64,000 nucleotides of DNA, from contig NZ_PPDD01000009.1 in NCBI RefSeq assembly GCF_002959895.1, positions 172,258 to 236,257 of the forward strand, given 5' to 3'. Both the position numbers and the translations under genes were made by a program. Source of the stretch: Veillonella infantium (GTDB taxonomy: Bacteria; Bacillota; Negativicutes; Veillonellales; Veillonellaceae). Shown piece by piece: positions 26,830 through 35,650 of this stretch (the first letter of the stretch is position 1; every line of letters starts with the position of its first letter). The notes beneath the pieces were generated by a model. It did not search any database, was not told the origin of the DNA, and saw nothing but the letters and a program-made list of their open reading frames with translations.

Positions 26830-28494
26830 ATGTTAACGCAAATGAGCATTCGCAACTTTGCGTTGATTGAGCAAATGAATATTTCATTTAATGATGGCAT
26901 AACTATCTTTACCGGCGAAACTGGGGCAGGGAAATCCATATTAATGGATGCCTTTAGTATCCTTTTAGGAGAGCGCGCAAGCAGCGAGTTCATTCGTCAC
27001 GGTAAAGATAGTTTTGTTATAGATGGAATATTTGATATTGCCAATCACCAAAGTATACAAGAGCTATTAGAATCTAAAAATATTATGGTAGAAGAAGGGG
27101 AATTAATTCTCTCCCGTTCATTTAATCGCAATGGTAAATCTACTATCTTAGCTAATGATCAACCTATACCATTAAAAGCATTAAAAGAAATTGGTCAACA
27201 TTTAGCAGATATTCATGGTCAATATAGCAATCAACGATTGTTAGATGCAGATACTCATCATGAATATTTGGATACGTATAATAAAGAAGGACAAGTAGCT
27301 TATAAGGCCTATTTAGATGCTTATAAAGTATATAAGCAAGCTAAACAAGATGTGGATCACTTACAAGAAAATATGTCTGAACGAGCACGTGAGCTCGATA
27401 TGCTACGATATCAAATTGATGAAATTGAAGAAGCCGGTCTCACTATGGGTGAAGATGTCTCTATTGCAGAAGAATTAAAACGTCTTGATAGCTTTGAGCA
27501 TATTGATAAGGTATTAGGTTCTTGTTATGACGCCTTCTATAATGGACGCCAACCATTACTAGACACTATTAACTCTATCAAGGTAGAGGTTAATGATCTT
27601 GTAAAGTATGATAGTGAATTAAAGGAAGTATCTGAAATGGTTGACTCTGCTTATTTTCAATTAGAGGAAGCAGCCCAATCATTAGATCGCTACAGAGATA
27701 CTATCAGCTATGATGAAGAGCGCTATAAGTATTGCCAAGATAGAGATACAACTATTTACGGCTTAAAGAAAAAATATGGTGAAACTGTAGAAGAAATTTT
27801 AGCATACGAAGAAAAGGCACAAGCTCGTTTAGAGGAGCTTGAAGGCCTCGTATTTGCTCAAGATGAATTAGAGGCTCGTTTAGATAAAGCTCAAAAAGTC
27901 GCAGAAGAGGCTTTAACGGTTTTACATGACATTCGTCAAAAAAATGCAAAAACTATCGCTAGTGCATTACATCAAGAATTAGTAGATTTAGGAATGCCAA
28001 AAGGTGATATTCAGTTCCATATAGAGGATGGCGAAGGATTATCTCCTTTAGGTGCTAAATCAATTGAACTACTATTTTCTGCCAATAAAGGGGAGCAATT
28101 ATTACCGCTTCACAAGGTAGCCTCTGGTGGTGAATTAGCTCGTATTGCGCTAGCCTTCAAATCTGTATTCCGTACTGACACTTTCAAAACAATGGTATTT
28201 GATGAAATCGATGTTGGTATCAGTGGAGATATAGCGTTAAAAGTAGCTGAAAAGATTCTACATCTATCTAAAACTAATCAAGTATTCTGTATCACTCATT
28301 TACCTCAAACTGCGAGTATTGCTAAGCAACATTATCACTTGTCTAAAATAGAGCAAGATGACCGTACAGTTTCAACATTATCTGTACTTAATGAGGATGA
28401 ACGCGTTACGCAAATCGCTTCCATGATGTCTGGTCGAGGTATGTCCTCAACAGCATTAGCAGCGGCAAAAGAACTAATTGCCCATTTTAATTGA
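26830..28494 (+). CDS. recN: DNA repair protein RecN
   Basis: A 554-residue SMC-like ATPase acting early in double-strand break repair. Walker A GETGAGKS is at residues 31-38, a long coiled coil fills about 150-370, and the signature and Walker B region (ASGGELARIALAFK near 433-446, VFDEIDVGISG near 456-466) is C-terminal. Length is normal. The stop codon is embedded in the -35 of the lysine riboswitch promoter. Confidence 0.95.
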   Translation: MLTQMSIRNFALIEQMNISFNDGITIFTGETGAGKSILMDAFSILLGERASSEFIRHGKDSFVIDGIFDIANHQSIQELLESKNIMVEEGELILSRSFNRNGKSTILANDQPIPLKALKEIGQHLADIHGQYSNQRLLDADTHHEYLDTYNKEGQVAYKAYLDAYKVYKQAKQDVDHLQENMSERARELDMLRYQIDEIEEAGLTMGEDVSIAEELKRLDSFEHIDKVLGSCYDAFYNGRQPLLDTINSIKVEVNDLVKYDSELKEVSEMVDSAYFQLEEAAQSLDRYRDTISYDEERYKYCQDRDTTIYGLKKKYGETVEEILAYEEKAQARLEELEGLVFAQDELEARLDKAQKVAEEALTVLHDIRQKNAKTIASALHQELVDLGMPKGDIQFHIEDGEGLSPLGAKSIELLFSANKGEQLLPLHKVASGGELARIALAFKSVFRTDTFKTMVFDEIDVGISGDIALKVAEKILHLSKTNQVFCITHLPQTASIAKQHYHLSKIEQDDRTVSTLSVLNEDERVTQIASMMSGRGMSSTALAAAKELIAHFN

Positions 28495-28519
28495 CTAAAA
28501 TCGCATAATTACTTATACT
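28491..28519 (+). promoter_or_regulatory. Promoter of the lysine riboswitch / dap operon
   Basis: TTGACT at 28491-28496 and TATACT at 28514-28519 with a 17-base spacer, a near-consensus vegetative promoter overlapping the recN stop codon. Transcription would begin about 15 bases before the riboswitch. Confidence 0.75.
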
Positions 28520-28540
28520 AATAGTATTAAGTGAATATGT

Positions 28541-28704
28541 TGATAGAGGTGCGAGTATAAATAGTAATCATGAGGAGTAGGCATGCATTGATCCATGATA
28601 AAAGGGATGCTTGCCGAAGTTCGGTGATTGCGACTCATCGTTCTGGTTGTCTATTTAATAAATGGACGACTGTCATCAATTTGAATTGGTGGAGTGCTAT
28701 CATT
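28541..28704 (+). promoter_or_regulatory. Lysine riboswitch (L box)
   Basis: The conserved L-box blocks appear in order: TGATAGAGGTGCGAG at 28541-28555, GCCGAAGT at 28614-28621, then AATAAATGGACGACTGTCA near 28659-28677, and the closing GGAGTGCTATCA at 28691-28702 pairing with the first block. A terminator follows at 28741 and dapB after it. In this class lysine binding favours termination, so lysine would shut off dapB-asd-dapA. Confidence 0.9.
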
Positions 28705-28740
28705 GAGCTTTTAGTAACAGTTATAAGCTATATAAACTAT

Positions 28741-28770
28741 AAGGCCAGTGGATGCATCCACTGGCTTTTT
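28741..28770 (+). terminator. Riboswitch-controlled terminator before dapB
   Basis: GCCAGTGGAT (28744-28753) and ATCCACTGGC (28756-28765) form a perfect stem followed by five T residues, 11 bases ahead of the dapB start. It is the expression platform of the lysine riboswitch. Confidence 0.88.
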
Positions 28771-28781
28771 GGGAGGTATAT

Positions 28782-29579
28782 ATGATTCGAGTAATGGTAA
28801 ATGGCGCTGGCGGTAAAATGGGCCGCGAAGTAGTCAAAGCAGTACATAATGATCCTGAGTTAACATTAGTAGGTGGCATCGATCCTACTAAGGCAGGTCA
28901 AGATGTAGGCTCCGTAGCAGGCATCGAACAATTAGGAATTACAATGAATGCCTCCATCGATGAGGTTCTAGATACTAATAAACCTGATGTAATTGTAGAC
29001 TTTACAAATCCTGCTGTTATTTATGAAAATGCTAAAAAAATGTTATCTGCAGGTATTCATGTAGTTATTGGTACTACAGGTTTAACTGCGGAACAACGTG
29101 ACGAATTAGATGCTATTGGTCGCCAAAATAATGCAAACTGCCTTGTAGCACCTAATTTCTCTCTTGGTGCAGTTATGATGATGAAGGTTTCTGCAGAATT
29201 GGCACCATATTTCCCTAATGTAGAGATTATTGAACTACATCATAACCATAAATACGATGCCCCATCTGGTACATCTATTTTAACAGCTAAATTAATTAAC
29301 GAAGCTAAACAAGCGGCGAATGCAACGCCTGATGAGGATTTGACTCGTGAAAGTTTACCAGGTGCTCGTGGCGCTAAGGTTGATGACGTAACAATCCACA
29401 GCGTTCGTTTACCTGGTTACGTAGCTCACCAGGAAGTACTATTTGGTGGCTATGATGAAACGTTAACAATTCGTCACGATAGTTTAAGCCGACTTTCCTT
29501 TATGCCAGGTGTAGTATTAGCATGTAAAAAAATTAGTGCTAAAACTGGTTTAACTTACGGCTTAGAGCATTATTTATAA
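28782..29579 (+). CDS. dapB: 4-hydroxy-tetrahydrodipicolinate reductase
   Basis: A 265-residue enzyme reducing the DapA product on the route to diaminopimelate and lysine. The nucleotide motif VNGAGGKMGREV is at residues 5-16; the substrate region ELHHNHKYDAPSGT, with catalytic histidine and lysine, lies near 152-165. The ATG at 28782 with GGGAGG upstream is preferred over an in-frame ATG at 28752, which falls inside the terminator hairpin. Confidence 0.96.
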   Translation: MIRVMVNGAGGKMGREVVKAVHNDPELTLVGGIDPTKAGQDVGSVAGIEQLGITMNASIDEVLDTNKPDVIVDFTNPAVIYENAKKMLSAGIHVVIGTTGLTAEQRDELDAIGRQNNANCLVAPNFSLGAVMMMKVSAELAPYFPNVEIIELHHNHKYDAPSGTSILTAKLINEAKQAANATPDEDLTRESLPGARGAKVDDVTIHSVRLPGYVAHQEVLFGGYDETLTIRHDSLSRLSFMPGVVLACKKISAKTGLTYGLEHYL

Positions 29580-29602
29580 TATTAGAGCAAGGAGATATAG
29601 TA

Positions 29603-30634
29603 ATGAAAAAACCTAATGTTGCAATTCTTGGTGCTACTGGTGCAGTAGGTGCTGAATTTATTACACTTATTGAAGAGCGTAATTTCCCATATGAAAATTT
29701 AAAATTGTTGGCATCTGCTCGTTCTGCAGGTACTGAACTTACAGTGAATGGAAAAACATATGTAGTAGAAGAAGCAAAGCCAGAATCCTTTGAAAATATT
29801 GATATCGCGTTATTTGCAGGTGGTTCTATTTCTAAAACATTAGCACCAGAAGCTGCTAAACGTGGTGCAATTGTTATCGATAACTCTAGTGCATTCCGTA
29901 TGGATCCTGAGGTACCTCTTGTTGTACCAGAAGTAAATCCAGAAGATATCTTAAAACATAAAGGTATTATTGCTAACCCAAATTGCTCTACTATTATTAT
30001 GAGCTTAGGTTTAAAACCACTACATGATATTTCTCCAATTAAACGCATCGTTGTAAGTACATATCAAGCAGTATCAGGTGCTGGTAAAGAAGGTATTGAA
30101 GAACTTGAAAACCAAGTAAAACAATATACTGCTGGCGAAGAAATGACTGCAAACTTATTGCCAACAGGATCTGCCCCTAAACATTATCCTGTAGCATTTA
30201 ACTTATTGCCACAAATCGATGTGTTCTTGGACAATGATTACACAAAAGAAGAAATGAAAATGGTCAATGAAACACAAAAAATTCTTCATGACGACACAAT
30301 TCAAGTAGTACCAACTACTGTACGTGTTCCAGTGTATCGTTCCCACTCTGAATCTGTTTTAGTAGAAACAGCTGAACCAGTTTCTGTAGAAGCTTTCAGA
30401 GCAGCATGTGAAAAATTCCCAGGTTTACAAGTAAAAGATAATCCTGCAGAACAAATTTATCCAATGCCATTATATACGTCTAATCAAAACGACTGTGAAA
30501 TCGGCCGTATTCGTAAAGATTTATATAACGACAAAGGTATGAATTTCTGGATTGTAGGGGACCAAATTCGTAAAGGTGCAGCACTTAATGCGTTGCAAAT
30601 TGCTGAGTACTTGGTAGAAAAACAAGCATTTTAA
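29603..30634 (+). CDS. asd: Aspartate-semialdehyde dehydrogenase
   Basis: A 343-residue NADP-dependent enzyme producing aspartate semialdehyde, the branch point for lysine and threonine. GATGAVGAEF is at residues 10-19, the catalytic cysteine is in NPNCSTI near 129-135 and IGRIRKD near 294-300 is C-terminal. It lies between dapB and dapA under the lysine riboswitch, yet also supplies hom at 4930. Confidence 0.96.
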   Translation: MKKPNVAILGATGAVGAEFITLIEERNFPYENLKLLASARSAGTELTVNGKTYVVEEAKPESFENIDIALFAGGSISKTLAPEAAKRGAIVIDNSSAFRMDPEVPLVVPEVNPEDILKHKGIIANPNCSTIIMSLGLKPLHDISPIKRIVVSTYQAVSGAGKEGIEELENQVKQYTAGEEMTANLLPTGSAPKHYPVAFNLLPQIDVFLDNDYTKEEMKMVNETQKILHDDTIQVVPTTVRVPVYRSHSESVLVETAEPVSVEAFRAACEKFPGLQVKDNPAEQIYPMPLYTSNQNDCEIGRIRKDLYNDKGMNFWIVGDQIRKGAALNALQIAEYLVEKQAF

Positions 30635-30655
30635 TCTATCAAGGGGAGGACAGAT

Positions 30656-31543
30656 ATGAAAACCTTTGGTCGAGTATTAACGGCTATGATTACATCATTT
30701 AATAATGATGGATCCCTTAACATAGAAAATAGTGTAGCTATTGCTCATCATTTATTAGATAATGGATCCGATGGACTCGTTGTATGCGGTACAACAGGGG
30801 AAAATCCATCCATGTCAAAAGAGGATAAATTAGCATTATTTACAGCTATTGCTAAAGAATGTGGTCATAAAGGTTCCATTATTGCTAATGTAGGTTCAAA
30901 TGACACAAAAGCTTCTGTAGACTTTGTAAAAGAAGTATCTAAAATTGATGGAATCGATGGTTTATTAGTTGTAGTACCTTACTACAATAAGCCTAATCAA
31001 CAAGGTCAATACTTACACTTTAAAGCTATTGCAGAGGCTACTACACTGCCAATCATGGTATATAATGTACCAAGCCGTGTAGGAACAGGCATTTTCCCAA
31101 CAACACTAGCACAATTACATAGTGAGTATCCACATGTATGCGCGATTAAAGAAGCTAGTGGCAATCTTATGATTTCATCTGAAATTAAACGCTTAATGCC
31201 TGAGGATGACTTCATGGTATATAGTGGAGATGATGGTCTTACATTGCCAATGCTATCTGTAGGAGCATGCGGTGTTGTATCCGTAGTTTCTCATATAGCG
31301 GGCAAAGATATGAATGCTATGATTCAAGCTTATGAATCTGGTCATAATCACGAAGCGCTTCGTATTCATCAAAGCTTAGCGGATATCATAAAAGCTATGT
31401 TTATTACTACAAATCCTATTCCTGTTAAATATGCAGTCCGTAAAATAGGTTTACCTGCTGGTGTATTTAATTTGCCAATGTGTGACCCTAGTGCCGAAGA
31501 AGCAGCATATATTGATAAAGCTTTAGCAGAATATGTAAAATAA
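30656..31543 (+). CDS. dapA: 4-hydroxy-tetrahydrodipicolinate synthase
   Basis: A 295-residue class I aldolase-like TIM barrel joining pyruvate and aspartate semialdehyde. GTTGENPSM near residues 44-52, YYNKPNQQG near 108-116, the Tyr in VYNVPSRVG near 135-143 and the Schiff-base lysine in AIKEASG near 163-169 are all present. It is the last gene of the dapB-asd-dapA unit. Confidence 0.96.
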   Translation: MKTFGRVLTAMITSFNNDGSLNIENSVAIAHHLLDNGSDGLVVCGTTGENPSMSKEDKLALFTAIAKECGHKGSIIANVGSNDTKASVDFVKEVSKIDGIDGLLVVVPYYNKPNQQGQYLHFKAIAEATTLPIMVYNVPSRVGTGIFPTTLAQLHSEYPHVCAIKEASGNLMISSEIKRLMPEDDFMVYSGDDGLTLPMLSVGACGVVSVVSHIAGKDMNAMIQAYESGHNHEALRIHQSLADIIKAMFITTNPIPVKYAVRKIGLPAGVFNLPMCDPSAEEAAYIDKALAEYVK

Positions 31544-31550
31544 AATAAAA

Positions 31551-31586
31551 GCAGGAGCTATTTAATATAGCTTCTGTTTTTTTTTA
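31551..31586 (+). terminator. Terminator of the dap operon
   Basis: GCAGGAGCTAT pairs with ATAGCTTCTGT (one G-U), followed by nine T residues at 31577-31585. Confidence 0.8.
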
Positions 31587-31603
31587 CAAGTCTTAAGTAT
31601 AAT

Positions 31604-31636
31604 AAAAAACCGGCAACCCAAGTTGCCGGTTTTTTC
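31604..31636. terminator. Bidirectional terminator beside the lexA stop codon
   Basis: Perfect arms AAAAAACCGGCAAC (31604-31617) and GTTGCCGGTTTTTT (31622-31635). It serves lexA on the minus strand and backs up the dap operon terminator. Confidence 0.92.
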
Positions 31637-32307
31637 TATATTCTGTCTCGTACAAGACCAATGACAAGACCTTCAATATGACAGTCATCTACAATGATTG
31701 GATCGAAATTATCATTTTCTGGTTGCAAACGAATGTGACCATTTTCTTTATAGAAACGTTTTACTGTAGCTTCGTCATCGATACGTGCTACAACAACATC
31801 ACCATTATCAGCCGTATTTTGATGGCGTACGATGAGCATATCACCTTCATACATACCAATATTCATCATGGATTCGCCTTGAACGCGTAGTAAGAAGCAG
31901 TCAGAATCACCAGTTAATTGAACAGGTAATGTAAGAGTAGACTCTAAATTTTCTACCGCTGTAATAGGCATACCTGCTTGTACAGTACCAATAAGAGGAA
32001 CTTGTTTTAAACCAGACCCTAAGAACTCAAAATTATCAGAACTAGATGTTTCATTACCATCTACAGAAATAGAAGGTTTTGTATCCTCTAGTACTGTAAT
32101 AGCGCGATTTTTATTAGGATCCCGTTTAATATAACCAAACTTTTCAAGAGCATTCAAATGAGATTGCACAGTAGAAGTAGAACTAAGGCCTACATGGGTA
32201 CAGATTTCACGAACAGTAGGACAACGATATTCATTATGTAAAGAGTCCTTAATAAAATCTAATATACGGCGCTGTTTAGTATTAATATCTGTAGCAGGGC
32301 GTCTCAC
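31636..32307 (-). CDS. lexA: SOS repressor LexA
   Basis: A 223-residue LexA. The N-terminal winged helix (TVREICTHVGLSSTSTVQSH, residues 31-50) binds the SOS box. The self-cleavage site is Ala111-Gly112 in TVQAGMP, with the catalytic pair Ser146 (QGESMM) and Lys183 (TVKRF). The start is a GTG at 32307 with GGAGG about eight bases upstream. It diverges from a LysM gene across three SOS-box-like sites, as lexA and yneA do in Bacillus. Confidence 0.96.
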   Translation of the reverse strand: MRRPATDINTKQRRILDFIKDSLHNEYRCPTVREICTHVGLSSTSTVQSHLNALEKFGYIKRDPNKNRAITVLEDTKPSISVDGNETSSSDNFEFLGSGLKQVPLIGTVQAGMPITAVENLESTLTLPVQLTGDSDCFLLRVQGESMMNIGMYEGDMLIVRHQNTADNGDVVVARIDDEATVKRFYKENGHIRLQPENDNFDPIIVDDCHIEGLVIGLVRDRI

Positions 32308-32429
32308 GATGAACCTCCATAGTCAATAGTCAATGTAATGTCAAAATAATATAGATATATATGCGGAAAAATTTACTCATTTCGTACTATATAATAAAAA
32401 CATAAGATAATTACTTATCTTATATACCT

Positions 32430-32458
32430 ATTATAGGCAATTTTAAAAGTTTTTGCAA
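32430..32458 (-). promoter_or_regulatory. lexA promoter
   Basis: Read on the minus strand: TTGCAA (complement of 32453-32458) and TATAAT (complement of 32430-32435) with a 17-base spacer. The weaker SOS-box copy at 32456-32469 overlaps the -35, fitting autorepression. Confidence 0.75.
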
Positions 32459-32469
32459 ACATTTGTTCT
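32456..32469. promoter_or_regulatory. Weaker SOS-box-like site over the lexA -35
   Basis: CAAACATTTGTTCT keeps the AAC-N4-GTTC core of the Gram-positive SOS box, with two outer mismatches. Confidence 0.6.
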
Positions 32470-32476
32470 AAAACAC

Positions 32477-32506
32477 TTGACCGAACATTCGTTCGTGTGC
32501 TAATAT
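32477..32506 (+). promoter_or_regulatory. Promoter of the LysM division-suppressor-like gene
   Basis: TTGACC at 32477-32482 and TAATAT at 32501-32506 with an 18-base spacer. The perfect SOS box occupies the spacer, so LexA would block polymerase directly. Confidence 0.75.
32482..32495. promoter_or_regulatory. Perfect SOS box (LexA operator)
   Basis: CGAACATTCGTTCG, an exact CGAAC-N4-GTTCG palindrome, between lexA and the LysM gene. Confidence 0.92.
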
Positions 32507-32517
32507 AAGCATGTAAA

Positions 32518-32531
32518 CAAACAAATGTTCT
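32518..32531. promoter_or_regulatory. Third SOS-box-like site in the LysM gene leader
   Basis: CAAACAAATGTTCT has the same half-sites as the copy at 32456 and lies just downstream of the predicted transcript start, a position where LexA could add repression. Confidence 0.55.
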
Positions 32532-32566
32532 CAGATATTATGTTCGATGTAAATGTGAGGTATGAG

Positions 32567-32875
32567 ATGAAAAATATATTGATGATGGTAGGAATGTGCT
32601 TAACAATCTTGTTCGGCTATAATATGACAAATCCTGTAACAGCTACAAACACACATGCTGTCCGTGAAGTAAAGGTACAAGCAGGTGATACGATGTGGGA
32701 TATTGCAGCTCGCACAGCTCATAAAGATATGGATGTTCGTGAAATGGTATATGCCATGAAAGAACTCAACAACATCAGTGATTCTGGTACACTTGTACCT
32801 GGTACAGTATTAAAGGTACCAGCACATAATTCTGATAGTCCAGTTAGAGCTTTGGACTATGTGGCTCAAAACTAA
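32567..32875 (+). CDS. yneA: LysM-domain cell-division suppressor, YneA-like
   Basis: A 102-residue protein with one N-terminal hydrophobic segment (about residues 4-20), an extracytoplasmic LysM domain from about 33 to 83 (VQAGDTMWDIAARTA to PGTVLKVPA) and a short tail. Size, architecture, divergence from lexA and the SOS box in its promoter match Bacillus YneA, which delays septation during DNA damage. The ATG at 32567 follows GTGAGG; the earlier in-frame ATG at 32525 falls inside the third SOS-like site and would spoil the membrane segment. Function is inferred from architecture and context. Confidence 0.83.
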   Translation: MKNILMMVGMCLTILFGYNMTNPVTATNTHAVREVKVQAGDTMWDIAARTAHKDMDVREMVYAMKELNNISDSGTLVPGTVLKVPAHNSDSPVRALDYVAQN

Positions 32876-32899
32876 ATATATATGGGTATAACCCACACG

Positions 32900-32935
32900 A
32901 AAAAGCAGCTACTCCATAGAGATAGCTGCTTTTTG
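32900..32935. terminator. Bidirectional terminator between the LysM gene and the recombinase
   Basis: Perfect arms AAAAGCAGCTA (32901-32911) and TAGCTGCTTTT (32923-32933) with an 11-base loop, between convergent genes. Confidence 0.88.
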
Positions 32936-32997
32936 TTATCTAATATATGTTATTATACGATTTATTGATATTATCTTAATCAACTGATTTATAATTA

Positions 32998-34008
32998 TCA
33001 TCTAAATCGTTTTTCAAAAATTGTAGAAATAGGATTATCTACAAACTTGTTCGCTTCATTAATATAACGACGAACCATGTTAACACTATGATGACGTGTC
33101 TGTCTCATAATATTACGTTCTTCAACACCATAAGCTGCGGCAGTTGTTGCAAAGCCATGCCGTAAACTATGAGCACCATACATAGTTGGATCAAGACCAA
33201 TGAGAGAAATATATTTCTTTACAATTTCTGCAATCATTTTATCGGATATGGCTCTTTTACGAAGTGACATATTTTTAGTAAAACCTCTAAATACAGGCCC
33301 TTCAGTAATACCAGCGGCACGTAACCATTGCTGTAGGGCACGTACTGCGTCTAGAGGAGAACCGGATAGTTGAGGGATAGCTACTACAGCACCTTGACCT
33401 TCTTGGTCTGCTTTTGAGGATGGTACAAAGATTTCAACACCTTGTGGAGAAAACTGTAGATGTTCTACTGTAATAGCTGCAATTTCACTACGACGAAATG
33501 CACCCATAAAACCAATTAAAAGAATGGCCTTATCTCGTAATAACTGTAATTCTGGTACATCTAGTTTAGTCATACAATCTAGAATATCTTCAATATCCTC
33601 TAATAGTACTGGTGTTTTACCTTGTTGAAATGTACCTTTTAACCGTCTAATCCCGCGTAACGCTTGTTTTACGATTGGTGCCATACATGGATTATCCCGA
33701 TGTCCAGAAGCATTATAATTCTCTGAAATAGCGCTAATACGACGAGAGATTGTATTTGCCTTAGCATAATCAGCAAGATCATTAATATAGTTTACTATGG
33801 TTTCTGGTGTAGCTGGAAAGTAAGGTACCTTTTGATATGTACACCAATCTACGAAATCATCCCAATCCGATTCGTAAGCATCCACAGTATTCTCAGCCTT
33901 AGATAACAATATACTTTGTTTAGCTTTCATAGACAACTTGGTACTATTCATAAGCGCATCATTATTACGCAAATAGAAATGTTTTTGTTGTTCCTTAGAT
34001 TCTGACAT
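32998..34008 (-). CDS. Tyrosine recombinase / integrase family protein
   Basis: A 336-residue site-specific tyrosine recombinase. An N-terminal SAM-like core-binding domain covers about residues 25-135, and the catalytic domain carries Arg near 171 (GAFRRSE), HSLRH near 280-284 and the nucleophile Tyr near 315 (VRRYI). All key residues are present, so it is probably active. No other phage or conjugation gene and no obvious att repeat is visible. It is not clearly XerC or XerD: the N-terminal part and the spacing differ. A resident integron-like or inversion-type recombinase, or a relic of a lost element, are both possible. Confidence 0.88.
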   Translation of the reverse strand: MSESKEQQKHFYLRNNDALMNSTKLSMKAKQSILLSKAENTVDAYESDWDDFVDWCTYQKVPYFPATPETIVNYINDLADYAKANTISRRISAISENYNASGHRDNPCMAPIVKQALRGIRRLKGTFQQGKTPVLLEDIEDILDCMTKLDVPELQLLRDKAILLIGFMGAFRRSEIAAITVEHLQFSPQGVEIFVPSSKADQEGQGAVVAIPQLSGSPLDAVRALQQWLRAAGITEGPVFRGFTKNMSLRKRAISDKMIAEIVKKYISLIGLDPTMYGAHSLRHGFATTAAAYGVEERNIMRQTRHHSVNMVRRYINEANKFVDNPISTIFEKRFR

Positions 34009-34114
34009 AATTCACCCTTACCCCTAAAATTATCAATCTAATTGTACCATAGATTAGACCGTAATATGCTATAATTAGAGAATATGATAACTAATTCGGG
34101 AGAATTTATAAATA

Positions 34115-35455
34115 ATGACTAAGAAATATATTTTAGTAGGAACTATGCTTGTTCTCTTAGGGACTAGCGGCTGTTCATACATTCCAACAGAAAATATTTC
34201 TTATGGTGTATATTACAATGATACAGATCTATCTAATACACCTAAGAATGAATTACAGGCTCGCTTACAAGAGTTAAATAGTAAAATCCCTCAAACTATA
34301 TCTATTGATATGGGCAATAATAAAAAACAACAAGCTACTTATCATGATTTAGGGATCCAAATCGATACAGAGGCTATGGTAAAAGCTATTTCTACATATG
34401 GATATGAAGATGATATGTGGACACTACTTTCAAATCGATTTAAGGCCTTATTCTACGGTCATCATTTTAAGCCACAATATAAGCTTGATGAGGTAAAAGG
34501 TAAAACCTATCTAAGTGAATTGGCTAAAACAATTGATATGCCAGGACATGATGCATACCTTACCCTTGAAAATGGACAAGTTGTATTCCACCCTGCAAAG
34601 GAAGGTAAGCGTATCGATATTGATGCTACCCTTAAGAAATTAAAAGATGATTTACAGGCCGGTGATAGTATTAACTCCTTATCTATGGTATTTACTACAC
34701 AAAATACTGTAAAAGTAAGTGATGCCGATTTAAAACCATTGAATACGGTATTAGCTTCTTACACTACAGAGTATGATCCTAGTAATGAAAGTAGAACCCA
34801 TAATATTCAATTAGCATCTGATAAAATAAACGGTACCCTAATTAAACCGGGTGCACAGTTCTCCTTTAACGATGTTGTAGGTGAACGTACTGCAGAGGCT
34901 GGCTATGATGATGCACCTGTTATGATTGATGGCAAATTAGTTCCAGGTATTGGCGGTGGTATTTGCCAAGTAAGTTCTACCATATTTAATACAGCTTTAC
35001 TATCCGGTATGAATATTATCGAGCGTACACCTCACTTTGAACCTGTTGGATATATTCAAGCTGGTCGTGATGCCACTGTAGCATGGGGCTATTTAGACTT
35101 TAAGTTTAGAAATCCTTACCAACAATCTATTTATATCCTTAGTGTTATGAACAACGGAACATTAACAATCTACATTATAGGTACGGCTCAAGATAAGCCT
35201 AAAAATGTTTCTATTTCTGTAGGAGACTATGGCGAAATTCCTAACAAGACTATCACTAAGGTAGATCCTTCATTAAAAGAAAAAGAAGTGCAGGAGGGGC
35301 ATGTAGGTTTAACGATGAATACGTATAGAACCATTACATATGGTAACTGGGTTACACAAACTGATACTTTTGAATCTGTGTATGATCCAGTAGATACGAT
35401 TATAACAATGCCTCCAGAAGGTGCTACTAAAAAAACAGATAAAAAGAAACCATAA
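34115..35455 (+). CDS. VanW-family lipoprotein
   Basis: A 446-residue exported protein. The N-terminus is a lipoprotein signal (hydrophobic 5-18, lipobox LGTSGC with Cys20). A peptidoglycan-binding-like region (about 30-200) precedes the VanW domain (about 245-370) with GAQFSFNDVVGERT and GGGICQVSSTIFNTAL as its hallmarks; a lysine-rich tail ends it. VanW domains are common in Firmicutes envelope proteins; the biochemical role is unknown, and vancomycin resistance should not be read from the name. It stands alone between terminators. Confidence 0.9.
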   Translation: MTKKYILVGTMLVLLGTSGCSYIPTENISYGVYYNDTDLSNTPKNELQARLQELNSKIPQTISIDMGNNKKQQATYHDLGIQIDTEAMVKAISTYGYEDDMWTLLSNRFKALFYGHHFKPQYKLDEVKGKTYLSELAKTIDMPGHDAYLTLENGQVVFHPAKEGKRIDIDATLKKLKDDLQAGDSINSLSMVFTTQNTVKVSDADLKPLNTVLASYTTEYDPSNESRTHNIQLASDKINGTLIKPGAQFSFNDVVGERTAEAGYDDAPVMIDGKLVPGIGGGICQVSSTIFNTALLSGMNIIERTPHFEPVGYIQAGRDATVAWGYLDFKFRNPYQQSIYILSVMNNGTLTIYIIGTAQDKPKNVSISVGDYGEIPNKTITKVDPSLKEKEVQEGHVGLTMNTYRTITYGNWVTQTDTFESVYDPVDTIITMPPEGATKKTDKKKP

Positions 35456-35472
35456 TTAAAGATTTTATTAAA

Positions 35473-35519
35473 TATAGCCTAAGCTATTGACCATGATGTA
35501 TAAATAGTTTAGGCTATTA
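35473..35519 (+). terminator. Terminator after the VanW gene
   Basis: TAGCCTAAGCTAT and ATAGTTTAGGCTA pair with one G-U over a 17-base loop, followed by a weak T-rich stretch. Confidence 0.55.
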
Positions 35520-35650
35520 TTTGGATGTAAATGAGAAAGTGATATATACATATTATAAAGTATATAGAAATCCAATACAGAATATTGAGGATATAGTCTA
35601 CATTCATCCATTCTCAATAATTATCATTTAACAAAATAGAAGAGGAAGCT

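Noticed and set aside
28570..28785. Open frame of 71 codons between recN and dapB
   Set aside because: It lies within the lysine riboswitch and its terminator; the conserved RNA blocks explain the sequence.
29539..30048. 169-codon minus-strand frame over the dapB-asd junction
   Set aside because: Antisense to asd, no start signals.
34115..35455. Vancomycin resistance gene
   Set aside because: Only the VanW domain is present; no vanH, vanA/B, vanX or regulators lie nearby, and VanW-domain proteins are common in sensitive bacteria.
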